From Guyanagaster necrorhizus (taxonomy: Eukaryota; Basidiomycota; Agaricomycetes; Agaricales; Physalacriaceae): DNA of 64,000 bases. Positions 12,404-21,500 of the stretch are shown here, piece after piece. Position numbers and translations under genes: made by a program. The notes under the pieces are model-generated. The model made no database searches. It saw only the letters and a program-made list of their open reading frames with translations, and was not told the origin of the DNA. Position 1 is the first letter of the stretch. Each line of letters opens with the position of its first letter. The stretch lies in assembly GCF_019112545.1 (NCBI RefSeq), contig NW_025064945.1, forward strand, positions 70,552-134,551, in the 5' to 3' direction.

Positions 12404-14980
12404 TTAATTAAGGGATAGTTCATAGTCATGTATGGCCGTGTCCGCGTTCATATACTTTTCGTTGACCCACTGATTAGATTCAGGGCCGTACCCCTTCCAG
12501 CTGACCAGGTAATCAATGGTTGTTGTCATTCTGCCCCCTTTCACTTTGACTCGATGGAGTTTGTGATTTAGGACTTGACTGATTTCGAAGTGTTCCTCGT
12601 CGTTGATCAGGTCTGGTGGTGGGGGAGGTGGTCGTTCCTGGTTAGGGAAGGCTGGCACTATGTAGGGATTTAATAGTGTTTCATTGAAGACGTCGTGGAT
12701 TTTCCAAGCTTGTGGCAAGTGCAATTTATATGCGCTTGGTCCAACGGCTTTTATGATTGTGAAGGGTCCTGTATGCTTGTCGTCGAGTTTCTTTTTTGGG
12801 TGTGGTAAGTGAAGGTTCGTTGTATCCAGCCAAACTTTGTCATTTGGTTGGTATACACAACTCGACCGTCGATGTTTATCGTAATTTCTTTTCATCGTTG
12901 CTGCGGCCTTTTCCAGAGCTGCCTTTGTCTCATTGTGAATTTTTTCCATGTCGGCTGCGAAATTCGACGACGCGGGTGTGGTCGTTCGGAGACGATTTGT
13001 TTGAGTGATGTGTGGGTGACGACCATGGTTTACAAAGAATGGGGTCTTTCCCGTCGCAGAGTGTACATGGTTGTTATGTTGAAAGGCTGCGAGCGCAAGC
13101 CATTCGGTCCAATCGTCCTGTCGGTAATTGATGAAAAGTCGCAGGTACTTTTCGATTTCTTGATTAACGCGTTCCGTTTGCCTGTCTGTTTGAGGGTGAT
13201 AGGCGGTGGATGCATTTTGTTTGATGTTCAGAATGCGATATAAGTCGGTGATGAATTTTGAAACGAATTGGGGGCCTCTGTCTGAGATGATGACTTGCGG
13301 CATCCCGTGTTTGGCGTACACCTCATCCCATAGGATTTTGGCCCATCCTTCGGAGCTTAATTCTGTGGAACATGAAATTGGGATGATCGCCTTGGAGAAT
13401 CGGTCTACTATGATGAGAATTGCATCATACCCATTACATTCGGGCAGACCAGTGATCATGTCGACTAAAATATGTGTCCACGGGGTAGAGGGTACCTCAT
13501 TAGAATGTAGCAGTGCCGCTCGTGCTTGTGTTGAGGACTTCCCTCGTTGACAAGCTTCGCAAGCTTTTACGTATGCCGCTATGTCGTTTCCCATTTTTGG
13601 CCACCAATACTCTCGTAGCACGAGCTCCTTGGTCTTGGCTACACCTGGGTGTCCTGCCGTTATGTGATCATGGCAGGTGGCGATGATCTCACCACGCAGT
13701 TGTTGGTCTCAGGGGATATAGATTCGTCCGTCGTAGTGGATCAGACCTCCTTCCTTTGTCATTCCCCATTCATGGTTGAGTGAAGGGGCCACTCGTTGAT
13801 CCCACTTGTGGTTGTCCTGTGTTGCACTTTTGATTCGTTCATGTATTTCTTCCTCTGTTGGCATTATCATGGCTCGGAAATGCTCCGGCCTCAGCAGTGT
13901 TACTCCTTCGTTATCAGTGCTCCCTTGATTATGATCGGATCGTCGGCTTAGCAGGTCGGCTTTCTTGTTTGCCGTCCCTGCTTTATGATGGAGGGTGTAC
14001 TGGTATTGGCTGAGCTCTGTCACCCAGCGGGCTTGCTGCCGATTGAGTTTCTGCGGCTGTCGGAAATATCGTAGGTTTTGGTGGTCTGTCTAGACCTCGA
14101 ATATTTCTTCGGCCCCGATAAGATAATGCCACCATTCTTCCAGGGCAAGCATGATGGCAAGCAATTCTTTGTCGTAAATCTCATAGTTTCGTTCCATGAC
14201 GGTCAAGGCCTTGGAGAGGAAGGCTACAGGCCACCATTTCCCATCCTGTTCTTGAGAGAGAACGGCTCCTATTGCCCCCTCGCTTGAATCGGCTTCTACC
14301 CTGAACTTTCCTTCCTGGGTTGGGACGGCCAATACAACATCTTCCGCCAGTCGTCTTTTGAGGTCATTGAAGGCATTTTGTTGAGAGGGCCCCCAGTTCC
14401 AGGGTGCGTTGCCCGTTAACTGTGTCATTGGGTGGACGATTTTGCTGTAGTCGCGAATGAATCGTCGATAAAAGTTTGTAAACCCAAGGAATGATTGCAA
14501 TTCCCTTTTTTTGTTGGGTTCCGGCCACTCGGTGACCCCTGCCACTTTTACCGGGTCCATTCGGATGCTTCCTTCGCTGATGATTACTCCGAGGTATTCT
14601 GTCTCTAGTACCTCGAACTCGCACTTCTCTGCCTTGAGGAATAGTTTGTGTTTCCTCATCAGGGATAGTACCTTTCATACTAGGTTACGATGTTCCTCTT
14701 TCATCTTAGACATGATTAGGATGTCGTCGAGGTAAATCATTACCTTTCCAGTGGAGATGAGATCTTTAAAGATATCGTTCATCATCCATTGGAAGGTAGC
14801 CGGGGAATTTGTGAGCCCGAAGAACATCACCATTGGTTCGAATAGTCCCCGGTTGGTGCGGAATGTGGCCTTCCACTTGTCTCCTTCCTTGATTCGGATG
14901 TTATTATATCCCTATCGTACATCAAGCTTTGTGTAGTACTTGGCGCCCTGTAGTTTGTCCATTAGTTCTGAGATCAGGGG
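12404..14980 (-). pseudogene. pol: Element B pol, 3' half (RT end, RNase H, integrase, chromodomain)
   Basis: Open parts in one register are 14090-14659 (RT thumb through RNase H), 13709-14023 (RNase H end and linker) and 12404-13621 (405 residues of integrase and chromodomain). The last piece keeps the CEACQRGK end of the zinc-binding domain and the catalytic core, with VDMITGLP, ISDRGPQF and QTERVNQEIE. A GPFTI block and a C-terminal chromodomain (DYLVSWKGYGPESNQWV) follow. Element A interrupts RT at 14986. Single stops separate the pieces, several at former CGA codons. Confidence 0.93.
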
Positions 14981-15217
14981 CAAAGTGTTACGATTTCCCC
15001 CTTTTTTCTTTTTCTTCTCTTTCCTTTTACCCCTATTTACGCCTAGCATGAGACCGTGGGAAGGGCTTAGTAAGCACAACTGAGCCGCCTAGATACAAAC
15101 GACGCTCGACAACGCACAATGATCCTTTTATGTACGACAACGATGCCCAAGGACAACGGGCACCATGGACACAGACTAACACAATTAGTAGTCGTATTAT
15201 TAGCATCTCCTGTACAG

Positions 15218-15264
15218 TATTTAAGACCGATAGCTCTCGCTGGTATACCCCAGCTTCGAGCTAA
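15218..15264 (+). promoter_or_regulatory. LTR promoter: TATA-like box and predicted transcript start
   Basis: TATTTAAG at 15218-15225 lies 34 bases before AGCTTCGAGCTAA (15252-15264). That 13-mer is exactly complementary to the sequence just after the LTR. In Tf1-like elements the primer is the first bases of the transcript, so this pairing suggests transcription starts at or very near 15252. The start is inferred, not measured. Confidence 0.6.
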
Positions 15265-15346
15265 AGTTTATTCATACCATTCTACCTCGAGTCTACTCCT
15301 GACCTTGAGTCACACCGCTCAGATATATATAAGTGAACTCAGGTGA

Positions 15347-15366
15347 TTCCTCGAAGTGCGAAGGAA
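15347..15366 (+). other. Conserved LTR stem-loop
   Basis: Arms TTCCT (15347-15351) and AGGAA (15362-15366) enclose a ten-base loop containing GAAGTGCG. Outer CAGG and CCTG arms (15340-15343 and 15369-15372) extend it. It lies about 90 bases into the predicted transcript and is repeated in the 3' LTR (22990-23009). The arms differ but still pair in F (TCCCT/AGGGA) and in L and the solo LTR of H (AACCT/AGGTT), while the loop stays similar. Confidence 0.7.
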
Positions 15367-15413
15367 CGCCTGTTTATCACGTGTATCTGTTCACGTGACG
15401 CTTGGGCTTAACA

Positions 15414-15427
15414 ATTAGCTCGAAGCT
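15414..15427 (+). other. Self-complementary primer-binding site
   Basis: The bases immediately after the 5' LTR do not start with the TGG common to tRNA primer sites. Instead 15415-15427 (TTAGCTCGAAGCT) is the exact reverse complement of LTR positions 15252-15264. This is the arrangement of Tf1-type fungal gypsy elements, which prime reverse transcription with the 5' end of their own RNA. The same pairing exists in B, C and, with changed bases, L. Confidence 0.8.
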
Positions 15428-15469
15428 TTCACCTTCCCTTTCTCAAGCCCAATCGTGCTGAGAAACCGA

Positions 15470-17023
15470 ATGCCGCCAGTAACAACCGCCGACCTAAACC
15501 ACGACTTCTTCGAGCTTATCGCTTCCATCATCGGAACTTTGCTCGGGCTTCTTGCCATCATCACCCTCTGCCGCGGACGACAGTCAGTAGCGGCCTGGAT
15601 AGTCAGGCACTATCAGGCATTCCAGCAAATACAACACATTCTACGAAACGTAACCCCTGACCTCCCTTTCCATGACATCCCCCCCTCCGCCAGAACGTCC
15701 TTCTTCCCGCAAGGGGGACCCATACCAGAAGCCGGGAATAGCGACCCGGATCAAAGGAGCCTTCACGAGGAGGAAGGACCAGAACACCCCCGACGACACA
15801 TCGGAGACCGTCACCCTGCTCTCACAGGGTTCTGGAACCCGTGGACGACGAACGTCACTCAGGAGCCCGCCGAGGTCTCCCACTACGGCACTCCAGCCAG
15901 CTCCCCCGAGCATTCCGCCTCCCCAGTTCCCCCAGGAATTGGAGACCGTGCTCGGGACTCCCTTGATGCCACTCGGATGGCTACGGGACCCCGCGAAAGT
16001 CCCGACCCCCCCCAGAACCCCCCCGAAACCCCTACCGAGCCAAACTCTGACTCCAGCCCGTCCGTTAGTAGGTTGGAGGTCGACAACCCACGAGGAAGGG
16101 ATATCCACCCCGACTACGATAACGCAGACATCGCCATTTCCGCAGCAGGGGACCCATACCGACACCTCCACGTGGGAAGTGAGCCCGAGGTCGAGACTGC
16201 CAGCGAGAGAGGAAGGGCAGCCACTAGGAGGATCATACAGAGAATATTCCCCGAGTGGGACCTTAGCGTTCCCTTCAATTACGACGAAGCAGTCAGGCAG
16301 CAGCAGGAGCGAGAAGAGAACGCCAGGCGAACTCAGGAGGAGCTCGCCGATTACGTCCAAGAAGAGGCCCGAGAGCGGTACGAGGCCGCAGAGTATGAAC
16401 GACAAGGACGAGCACAGAGAAGGAGAGAAGAGATCGAAAGAATGGGGTCAGCTTCCCCTAGGGAGTATGAGCTCCGTTCCGACAACGGATCCCCTTTCAG
16501 AGAACCCGACTCAGAGGACGATCCATGGACAGGACCCGCCAGCATTGTCAGCTGGAACGAGGCCATCCGACGAGGGAGAACAGGGGAACCTCAGACCGTC
16601 GACCTCGAATACCCCGCCCGAACTGATACCATCTCGTCAGACGCCGACTCCATTCTCGGAGCCTACGGGCTCCGAGTACCCGACAATGCCCACGTCACCG
16701 ACAGGGCTCTCCAGCGATTCCTGGGCAGCAGGGTCGCTCGACAATTCCTCAATCCCGAGTTCCAGCGACTCTTCAGCCGCTATAGCCGAGAATTGGAGGA
16801 GACAAGAGCGCGCGGAGGGACGCGCTACAGCCGACTCAGGAGCCCTCCCATCGCACGAACCAGCGACCGAGGAGAAGCCGGACCCAGCACCCAAGCCAAC
16901 GGGAGGGTCCCCGACGACCCTTCGTCCTCTCGTGCCGTCCATCTACGACCAGCCCGTCAGTTCCCTCCTCGAGGAAGGGGACAGCGGGGAAGAGGGCGAC
17001 GAGGAGGACGACGAGGACAGTGA
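15470..17023 (+). CDS. Element A ORF1: upstream protein with N-terminal hydrophobic segment, overlaps gag
   Basis: The first ATG after the primer site opens a 517-codon frame. Residues about 13-33 (FFELIASIIGTLLGLLAII) form a likely membrane segment. Then come an acidic, proline-rich part, a conserved block (AISAAGDPYRHLHVGSEPEV, then RIFPEWDLSVPFNYDEAVRQ), a glutamate/arginine-rich probable coiled coil, and another conserved block (DNAHVTDRALQRFLGSRVAR). The Arg/Gly-rich end looks less protein-like. Positions 15672-17023 overlap gag in another frame. The same ORF is readable in B, C, E, F and L. I do not recognise the family. It may be an accessory protein or the front part of gag joined by frameshifting. 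Confidence 0.7.
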   Translation: MPPVTTADLNHDFFELIASIIGTLLGLLAIITLCRGRQSVAAWIVRHYQAFQQIQHILRNVTPDLPFHDIPPSARTSFFPQGGPIPEAGNSDPDQRSLHEEEGPEHPRRHIGDRHPALTGFWNPWTTNVTQEPAEVSHYGTPASSPEHSASPVPPGIGDRARDSLDATRMATGPRESPDPPQNPPETPTEPNSDSSPSVSRLEVDNPRGRDIHPDYDNADIAISAAGDPYRHLHVGSEPEVETASERGRAATRRIIQRIFPEWDLSVPFNYDEAVRQQQEREENARRTQEELADYVQEEARERYEAAEYERQGRAQRRREEIERMGSASPREYELRSDNGSPFREPDSEDDPWTGPASIVSWNEAIRRGRTGEPQTVDLEYPARTDTISSDADSILGAYGLRVPDNAHVTDRALQRFLGSRVARQFLNPEFQRLFSRYSRELEETRARGGTRYSRLRSPPIARTSDRGEAGPSTQANGRVPDDPSSSRAVHLRPARQFPPRGRGQRGRGRRGGRRGQ

Positions 17024-18599
17024 CGATCCATATCGACGACGGCTAGAACGAGCGGGAGAAGATACAGATGAAGAAGCACTACGAGAAGAAATCGAGAGGG
17101 CCAGGGGCAGGGAGTATCAGGAGTTGTACGAGCAGGGCAGAAAGTATCTATGGCAGGACGCACGCTGGCAAGCGACGTCCTTAGGACTCGAGTACAGGTA
17201 TGCGGCCGGAACTGAAAAAGAAAAAGTTCTACAGTATGCAGCGACAGAATATGCATGGAGGGAGTATGGGCGACGGCACCCGGAAGATCCCCTCATGCCG
17301 ATACCGCCGTATCAGCCCAGCAGCACAAAGACACTGGCACCAATGCCACGAACCCCCCCCGTCCCACCAAAACGAGCCGTCTATGTCGCCCCGACCATCC
17401 GGAGCCGGGCCGACGACAATCCGTCGATCCGAAGCACGGCTTCACGGCTCATTCGAACCAGGAATCGACCGGCATGGCAGGCAGTTCACACCCAAAACCC
17501 TTGGACCGGCAGGGGAAGTCGGCTTCTCGGTGGACAACCCCCCCCGGATCAAGCAGAATCAAGTGGGAAGGACCCCATTCGGGACGACCCCGAGGCGGTC
17601 CGCCTCGGCTTCACAGTACAAGACGGAGTAATCGTCCGGGTAACCGATCCAAAAGGAAGCCCGATCGCCGACGACAACTCTCTGCACTCTTTCCCCAGAC
17701 CACCCACGGAATGGAAACAACCACCATTCGACGGGTGGCCTAACCCGATGGGGGCGCTCCCTCACAATGCAAACGTCTTACAATGTCATCCTGATCTCCT
17801 TCGGAAGCCGCGCCCCTTCAAAGGGGCCTCCGACGATATTGACCGGTTCCTGGTGGATTGCGAACAGTACTTCGAGGTCTATATCGGGTACATCGGGACC
17901 GACATGAACAAAGTCGCCTTCGCCACCTCCTATTTGGAAGACAAGGCCAAAACATGGTGGATTCTTATTTCCCCGAACTTCCGATCCACCACCAGGGAAC
18001 ACTATCGCTATCCCTCATGGCCGGTCTTTAAACGCATGCTAAACGACAAATTCATTGATCCCGCAGTACAAGAAGTACACAAGCAAAAGATCAAGGAATA
18101 CAAGATGGGAGACAAAGCGGCGACGGACTATTTCGACGAGCTAGAACGGCTCGCGAAACTTGCCGGAATCAGGGAAGATACGGCGAACGACGGAAGAATG
18201 GTGGAGGCGCTCAAGCGAGGAGTCCCCTCCTCGTACCTCACGATGATCTCGGCTATGGGCGTCAAAATGCTGATGCCCATAGGATATGATGAATGGAAGG
18301 AACGAATCATCGAGATGTACAAGGAGCGACAAAGGCAGAAAGCAGAGGCAACGACGCTACAGGAATCCTTCAAAAAACCGACCCCGCCAACCCCGAACAA
18401 GCCGGGGCAAACTGCCGGAAAAACCTCGGGCTCCTCAAACGCCACCACCCCAGCATATAGCGCGCAGAAAACCGGAACCGGCACAACCTACACCGGGGCC
18501 GGGAAGCCGATGGACATCGATCGCATGAAGAAGGAAGGAAAGTGTTTCAATTGCGGGCAGAAGGGACACATGGCAAAAGACTGCCCGAAGAAGAAGTGA
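15672..18599 (+). CDS. gag: Element A gag polyprotein, ending at a TGA after the zinc knuckle
   Basis: A 975-residue frame, +1 relative to ORF1. The N-terminal 400 residues are Pro/Ser/Thr-rich and low in complexity. An acidic patch (EEGDEEDDEDSDD) and a helical stretch (REYQELYEQGRKYLWQ) follow. A retrotransposon gag (capsid) domain spans about residues 725-860, including LEDKAKTWWILI. A CCHC knuckle, CFNCGQKGHMAKDC, is at 958-971. The frame stops at 18597-18599 after three lysines. B and F continue here for about 35 residues to a shared stop, equal to 18702-18704 in A, so the TGA probably arose from CGA. It would form the particle shell and bind RNA. Confidence 0.88.
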   Translation: MTSPPPPERPSSRKGDPYQKPGIATRIKGAFTRRKDQNTPDDTSETVTLLSQGSGTRGRRTSLRSPPRSPTTALQPAPPSIPPPQFPQELETVLGTPLMPLGWLRDPAKVPTPPRTPPKPLPSQTLTPARPLVGWRSTTHEEGISTPTTITQTSPFPQQGTHTDTSTWEVSPRSRLPAREEGQPLGGSYREYSPSGTLAFPSITTKQSGSSRSEKRTPGELRRSSPITSKKRPESGTRPQSMNDKDEHREGEKRSKEWGQLPLGSMSSVPTTDPLSENPTQRTIHGQDPPALSAGTRPSDEGEQGNLRPSTSNTPPELIPSRQTPTPFSEPTGSEYPTMPTSPTGLSSDSWAAGSLDNSSIPSSSDSSAAIAENWRRQERAEGRATADSGALPSHEPATEEKPDPAPKPTGGSPTTLRPLVPSIYDQPVSSLLEEGDSGEEGDEEDDEDSDDPYRRRLERAGEDTDEEALREEIERARGREYQELYEQGRKYLWQDARWQATSLGLEYRYAAGTEKEKVLQYAATEYAWREYGRRHPEDPLMPIPPYQPSSTKTLAPMPRTPPVPPKRAVYVAPTIRSRADDNPSIRSTASRLIRTRNRPAWQAVHTQNPWTGRGSRLLGGQPPPDQAESSGKDPIRDDPEAVRLGFTVQDGVIVRVTDPKGSPIADDNSLHSFPRPPTEWKQPPFDGWPNPMGALPHNANVLQCHPDLLRKPRPFKGASDDIDRFLVDCEQYFEVYIGYIGTDMNKVAFATSYLEDKAKTWWILISPNFRSTTREHYRYPSWPVFKRMLNDKFIDPAVQEVHKQKIKEYKMGDKAATDYFDELERLAKLAGIREDTANDGRMVEALKRGVPSSYLTMISAMGVKMLMPIGYDEWKERIIEMYKERQRQKAEATTLQESFKKPTPPTPNKPGQTAGKTSGSSNATTPAYSAQKTGTGTTYTGAGKPMDIDRMKKEGKCFNCGQKGHMAKDCPKKK

Positions 18600-21500
18600 A
18601 CCCGAGAAGACATACGGGCCCAGATCGCCGAACTTCAGAAGGAAGAAGAGGACCTTGGAAGGGAAACCAAGGTCGAGGAAGTAAAAGACGGGGCCAGCCA
18701 GTGAGCGATTCCACTGGGCTGGCCAAAAGACTTAATGGTGTGTCAGTGATAGCTGCTAGTCGGACTGATAGTACTCCTGTAGTTACATCTATGTCGCCTG
18801 CTACACATTCGAATATACCCCAGTCATTCACCCAACACACCAATGAATCGCAAAAAGGAACTCAAACGCCTATAGGCCGAACTAGGACAGAGAGTCCTAC
18901 CACATGGCTCAAACCATTCGATACTGAATGGACGTGGAGGGCCATCAGAGATGCCAAGGACGAAGCCACGGCAATAGCCGTACTTCGAAACTGGATCCAT
19001 CGGACTAGGGCCGAAGAAGTAGTAGACGATCTGATCGAAGGGATCAGAAAATCCGAACGCAATCGGGCCCTTGAATGGTTAGATGAACTCCGGGGGCCCA
19101 AGAAATACATCTTACGGGCAAAGACCCCTGGACGGGATCTAACCACGAAAGGACAAATTGAGGTGCTAACTTCCCGCGCCATGCATCAAGTAACCGCCCT
19201 AATCGACAGTGGCTGCACGGGGAGCTCGATTAATCGAGCCTTCGTCGAAGAACACCATCTACCCACAAGGGCGACAGCCGCACCAATACCAGTCTATAAT
19301 GCCGACGGAACAAAGAACCAGGCCGGTTCTATCACAGAATTCGTCGAACTCAGGTTGACCATTGGAGACCACTCCGAACGGATCGACTTGGCAGTAACCG
19401 ACCTCGGTACCAAGGAACTCTTCCTCGGTCATGACTGGCTGATCCGCCACAACCCGCTGATCAATTGGAAGACTGGTCGAATCACCTTTGCTAGATGCAG
19501 ATGCAGGAAGATCCCGTTTGAGTTACCAGACGAGGATCCGGAGGATCGGTGGGACGAGGAAATGGAGGATGGGGAGACGATACTTGCGGTGGATCTCCAG
19601 AAAGAGATCCACATACGAGCCGTCCATCATGCAAATGACCTGGCTGCTAGGGCCAACCAGGGAAAGGAGGAGAAGACGTTTGAGGAGATGGTACCCGAAT
19701 GGGCCCGAGACTACAAGGACCTGTTCGAGAAGGAGAGCTTCGACGAGCTACCCGCCCCGAAGCCCTGGGATCATGCAATCGAGCTGATTCCTAATGCCAA
19801 TGCCAACCTAGACTGCAAGACCTATCCACTCGGACACCACGAGCAACAGGAACTTGACAAGTTCCTGGATGAGAATCTATCGAGTGGACGAATCCGGCCC
19901 TCGAAATCCCCCATGGCATCTCCCTTCTTCTTCGTTAAGAAGAAAGATGGAAAACTCCGGCCGGTCCAAGATTACCGAAGGCTCAATGAGATGACGATCA
20001 AGAATCGCTATCCATTGCCCCTGATCTCGGAGTTAATGGACAAACTCCGGGGCGCCAAGTACTACACAAAACTCGACGTACGATGGGGATACAATAACGT
20101 CCGAATCAAGGAAGGCGATGAGTGGAAGGCCGCATTCCGCACCAACCGAGGACTGTTCGAGCCGACGGTCATGTTCTTTGGCCTTACAAACTCTCCCACC
20201 ACCTTCCAGTGGATGATGAACGACATCTTCAAGGATCTCATCTCCACCGGAAAGGTAACAATCTACCTTGACGACATTCTAATCATGTCCAAGACGAAGG
20301 AGGAGCATCGCGACCTGGTACGAAAAGTACTAGCGTTGATGAGGAAGCATAAACTATTTCTCAAAGCAGAGAAATGCGAATTCGAAGTGCTAGAGACGGA
20401 GTATCTTGGGGTAATCATTAGTGAAGGAAGCATCCGAATGGACCCAATAAAGGTCGCAGGAGTCGTAGAGTGGCCAGAACCCGGCAAAAAAAGGGAGTTA
20501 CAATCCTTCCTCGGATTCACAAACTTCTACCAGTGATTCATCCGCGACTACAGCAAGATCGTCCGACCGATGACACAGTTGACGGGCAACGCACCCTGGA
20601 ATTGGGGACTTTCTCAGCAAGTCGCCTTCAAAGACCTCAAACGACGACTGGCAGAGGACGTCGTACTAGCAGTTCCGACCCAGGAAGGAAGATTTAGGGT
20701 AGAAGCCGACTCGAGCGAGGGGGCAATAGGGGCCGTCCTCTCGCAAGAACAAGACGGGAAGTGGCGACCCGTAGCCTTCCTCTCCAAGGCTCTAACAGTC
20801 ACAGAACGAAACTACGAGATCTATGACAAAGAGCTGCTCGCCATCATGCTCGCCTTGGAAGAGTGGCGACACTATCTCATCGGAGCAGAGAAAACATTTG
20901 AGGTCTGGACGGACCATCAAAATTTACGCTACTTCCGACAGCCACAGAAGCTCAACCGGCGCCAAGCCCGCTGGGTGACGGAGCTTAGTCAATATCAGTA
21001 CACCCTACATCACAAGGCCGGAACAGCAAACAAAAAGGCCGACCTATTAAGCCGACGGGCAGACCACGACCAAGGAGGGAGTGATAACGAGGGGGTGACA
21101 TTGCTAAGGCCGGAGCATTTCCGAGCCATGATAATGCCAACGGAAGAGGAAGTCCACGAGCGGATCAAGAGCGCCACGCGAGACACCCACAAATGGGACC
21201 AACGTGTGGCCCCGTCCCTAAATCATGAACGAGGAATGATAAAGGAGGGGGGATTAATCCACTACGATGGACGCATCTATGTCCCCAGGGACCAACAACT
21301 ACGCGGCGAAATCATCGCCACCTGCCATGATCATGCAACCGCCGGACACCCTGGCATTGCCAAAACCAAGGAATTAGTACTACGAGAGTACTGGTGGCCA
21401 AAAATGGGGCACGACATAACAACATACGTAAGAGCTTGCGAAGCCTGCCAACGAGGGAAATCCTCTACGCAAGCACGAGCAGCACCCTTGCATCCCAATG

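Larger units (their letters stand above)
14986..15413 (+). repeat. Element A 5' LTR (428 bp)
   Basis: It starts TGTTACG and ends CTTAACA. It contains a TATTTAAG box (15218-15225), the predicted transcript start at about 15252, the conserved stem-loop (15347-15366) and two CACGTG palindromes (15378-15383 and 15392-15397). It matches the 3' LTR at every position I compared. Confidence 0.97.

Noticed and set aside
15119..15346. Identical 75-codon frames inside both LTRs of A (also 22762-22989)
   Set aside because: They lie entirely within the LTR, span the promoter and stem-loop and have no protein features; identity only reflects LTR identity.
15470..17023. ORF1 as an envelope gene
   Set aside because: It has only one N-terminal hydrophobic segment, no signal peptide, glycosylation pattern or fusion motif, and it lies before gag, not after pol.
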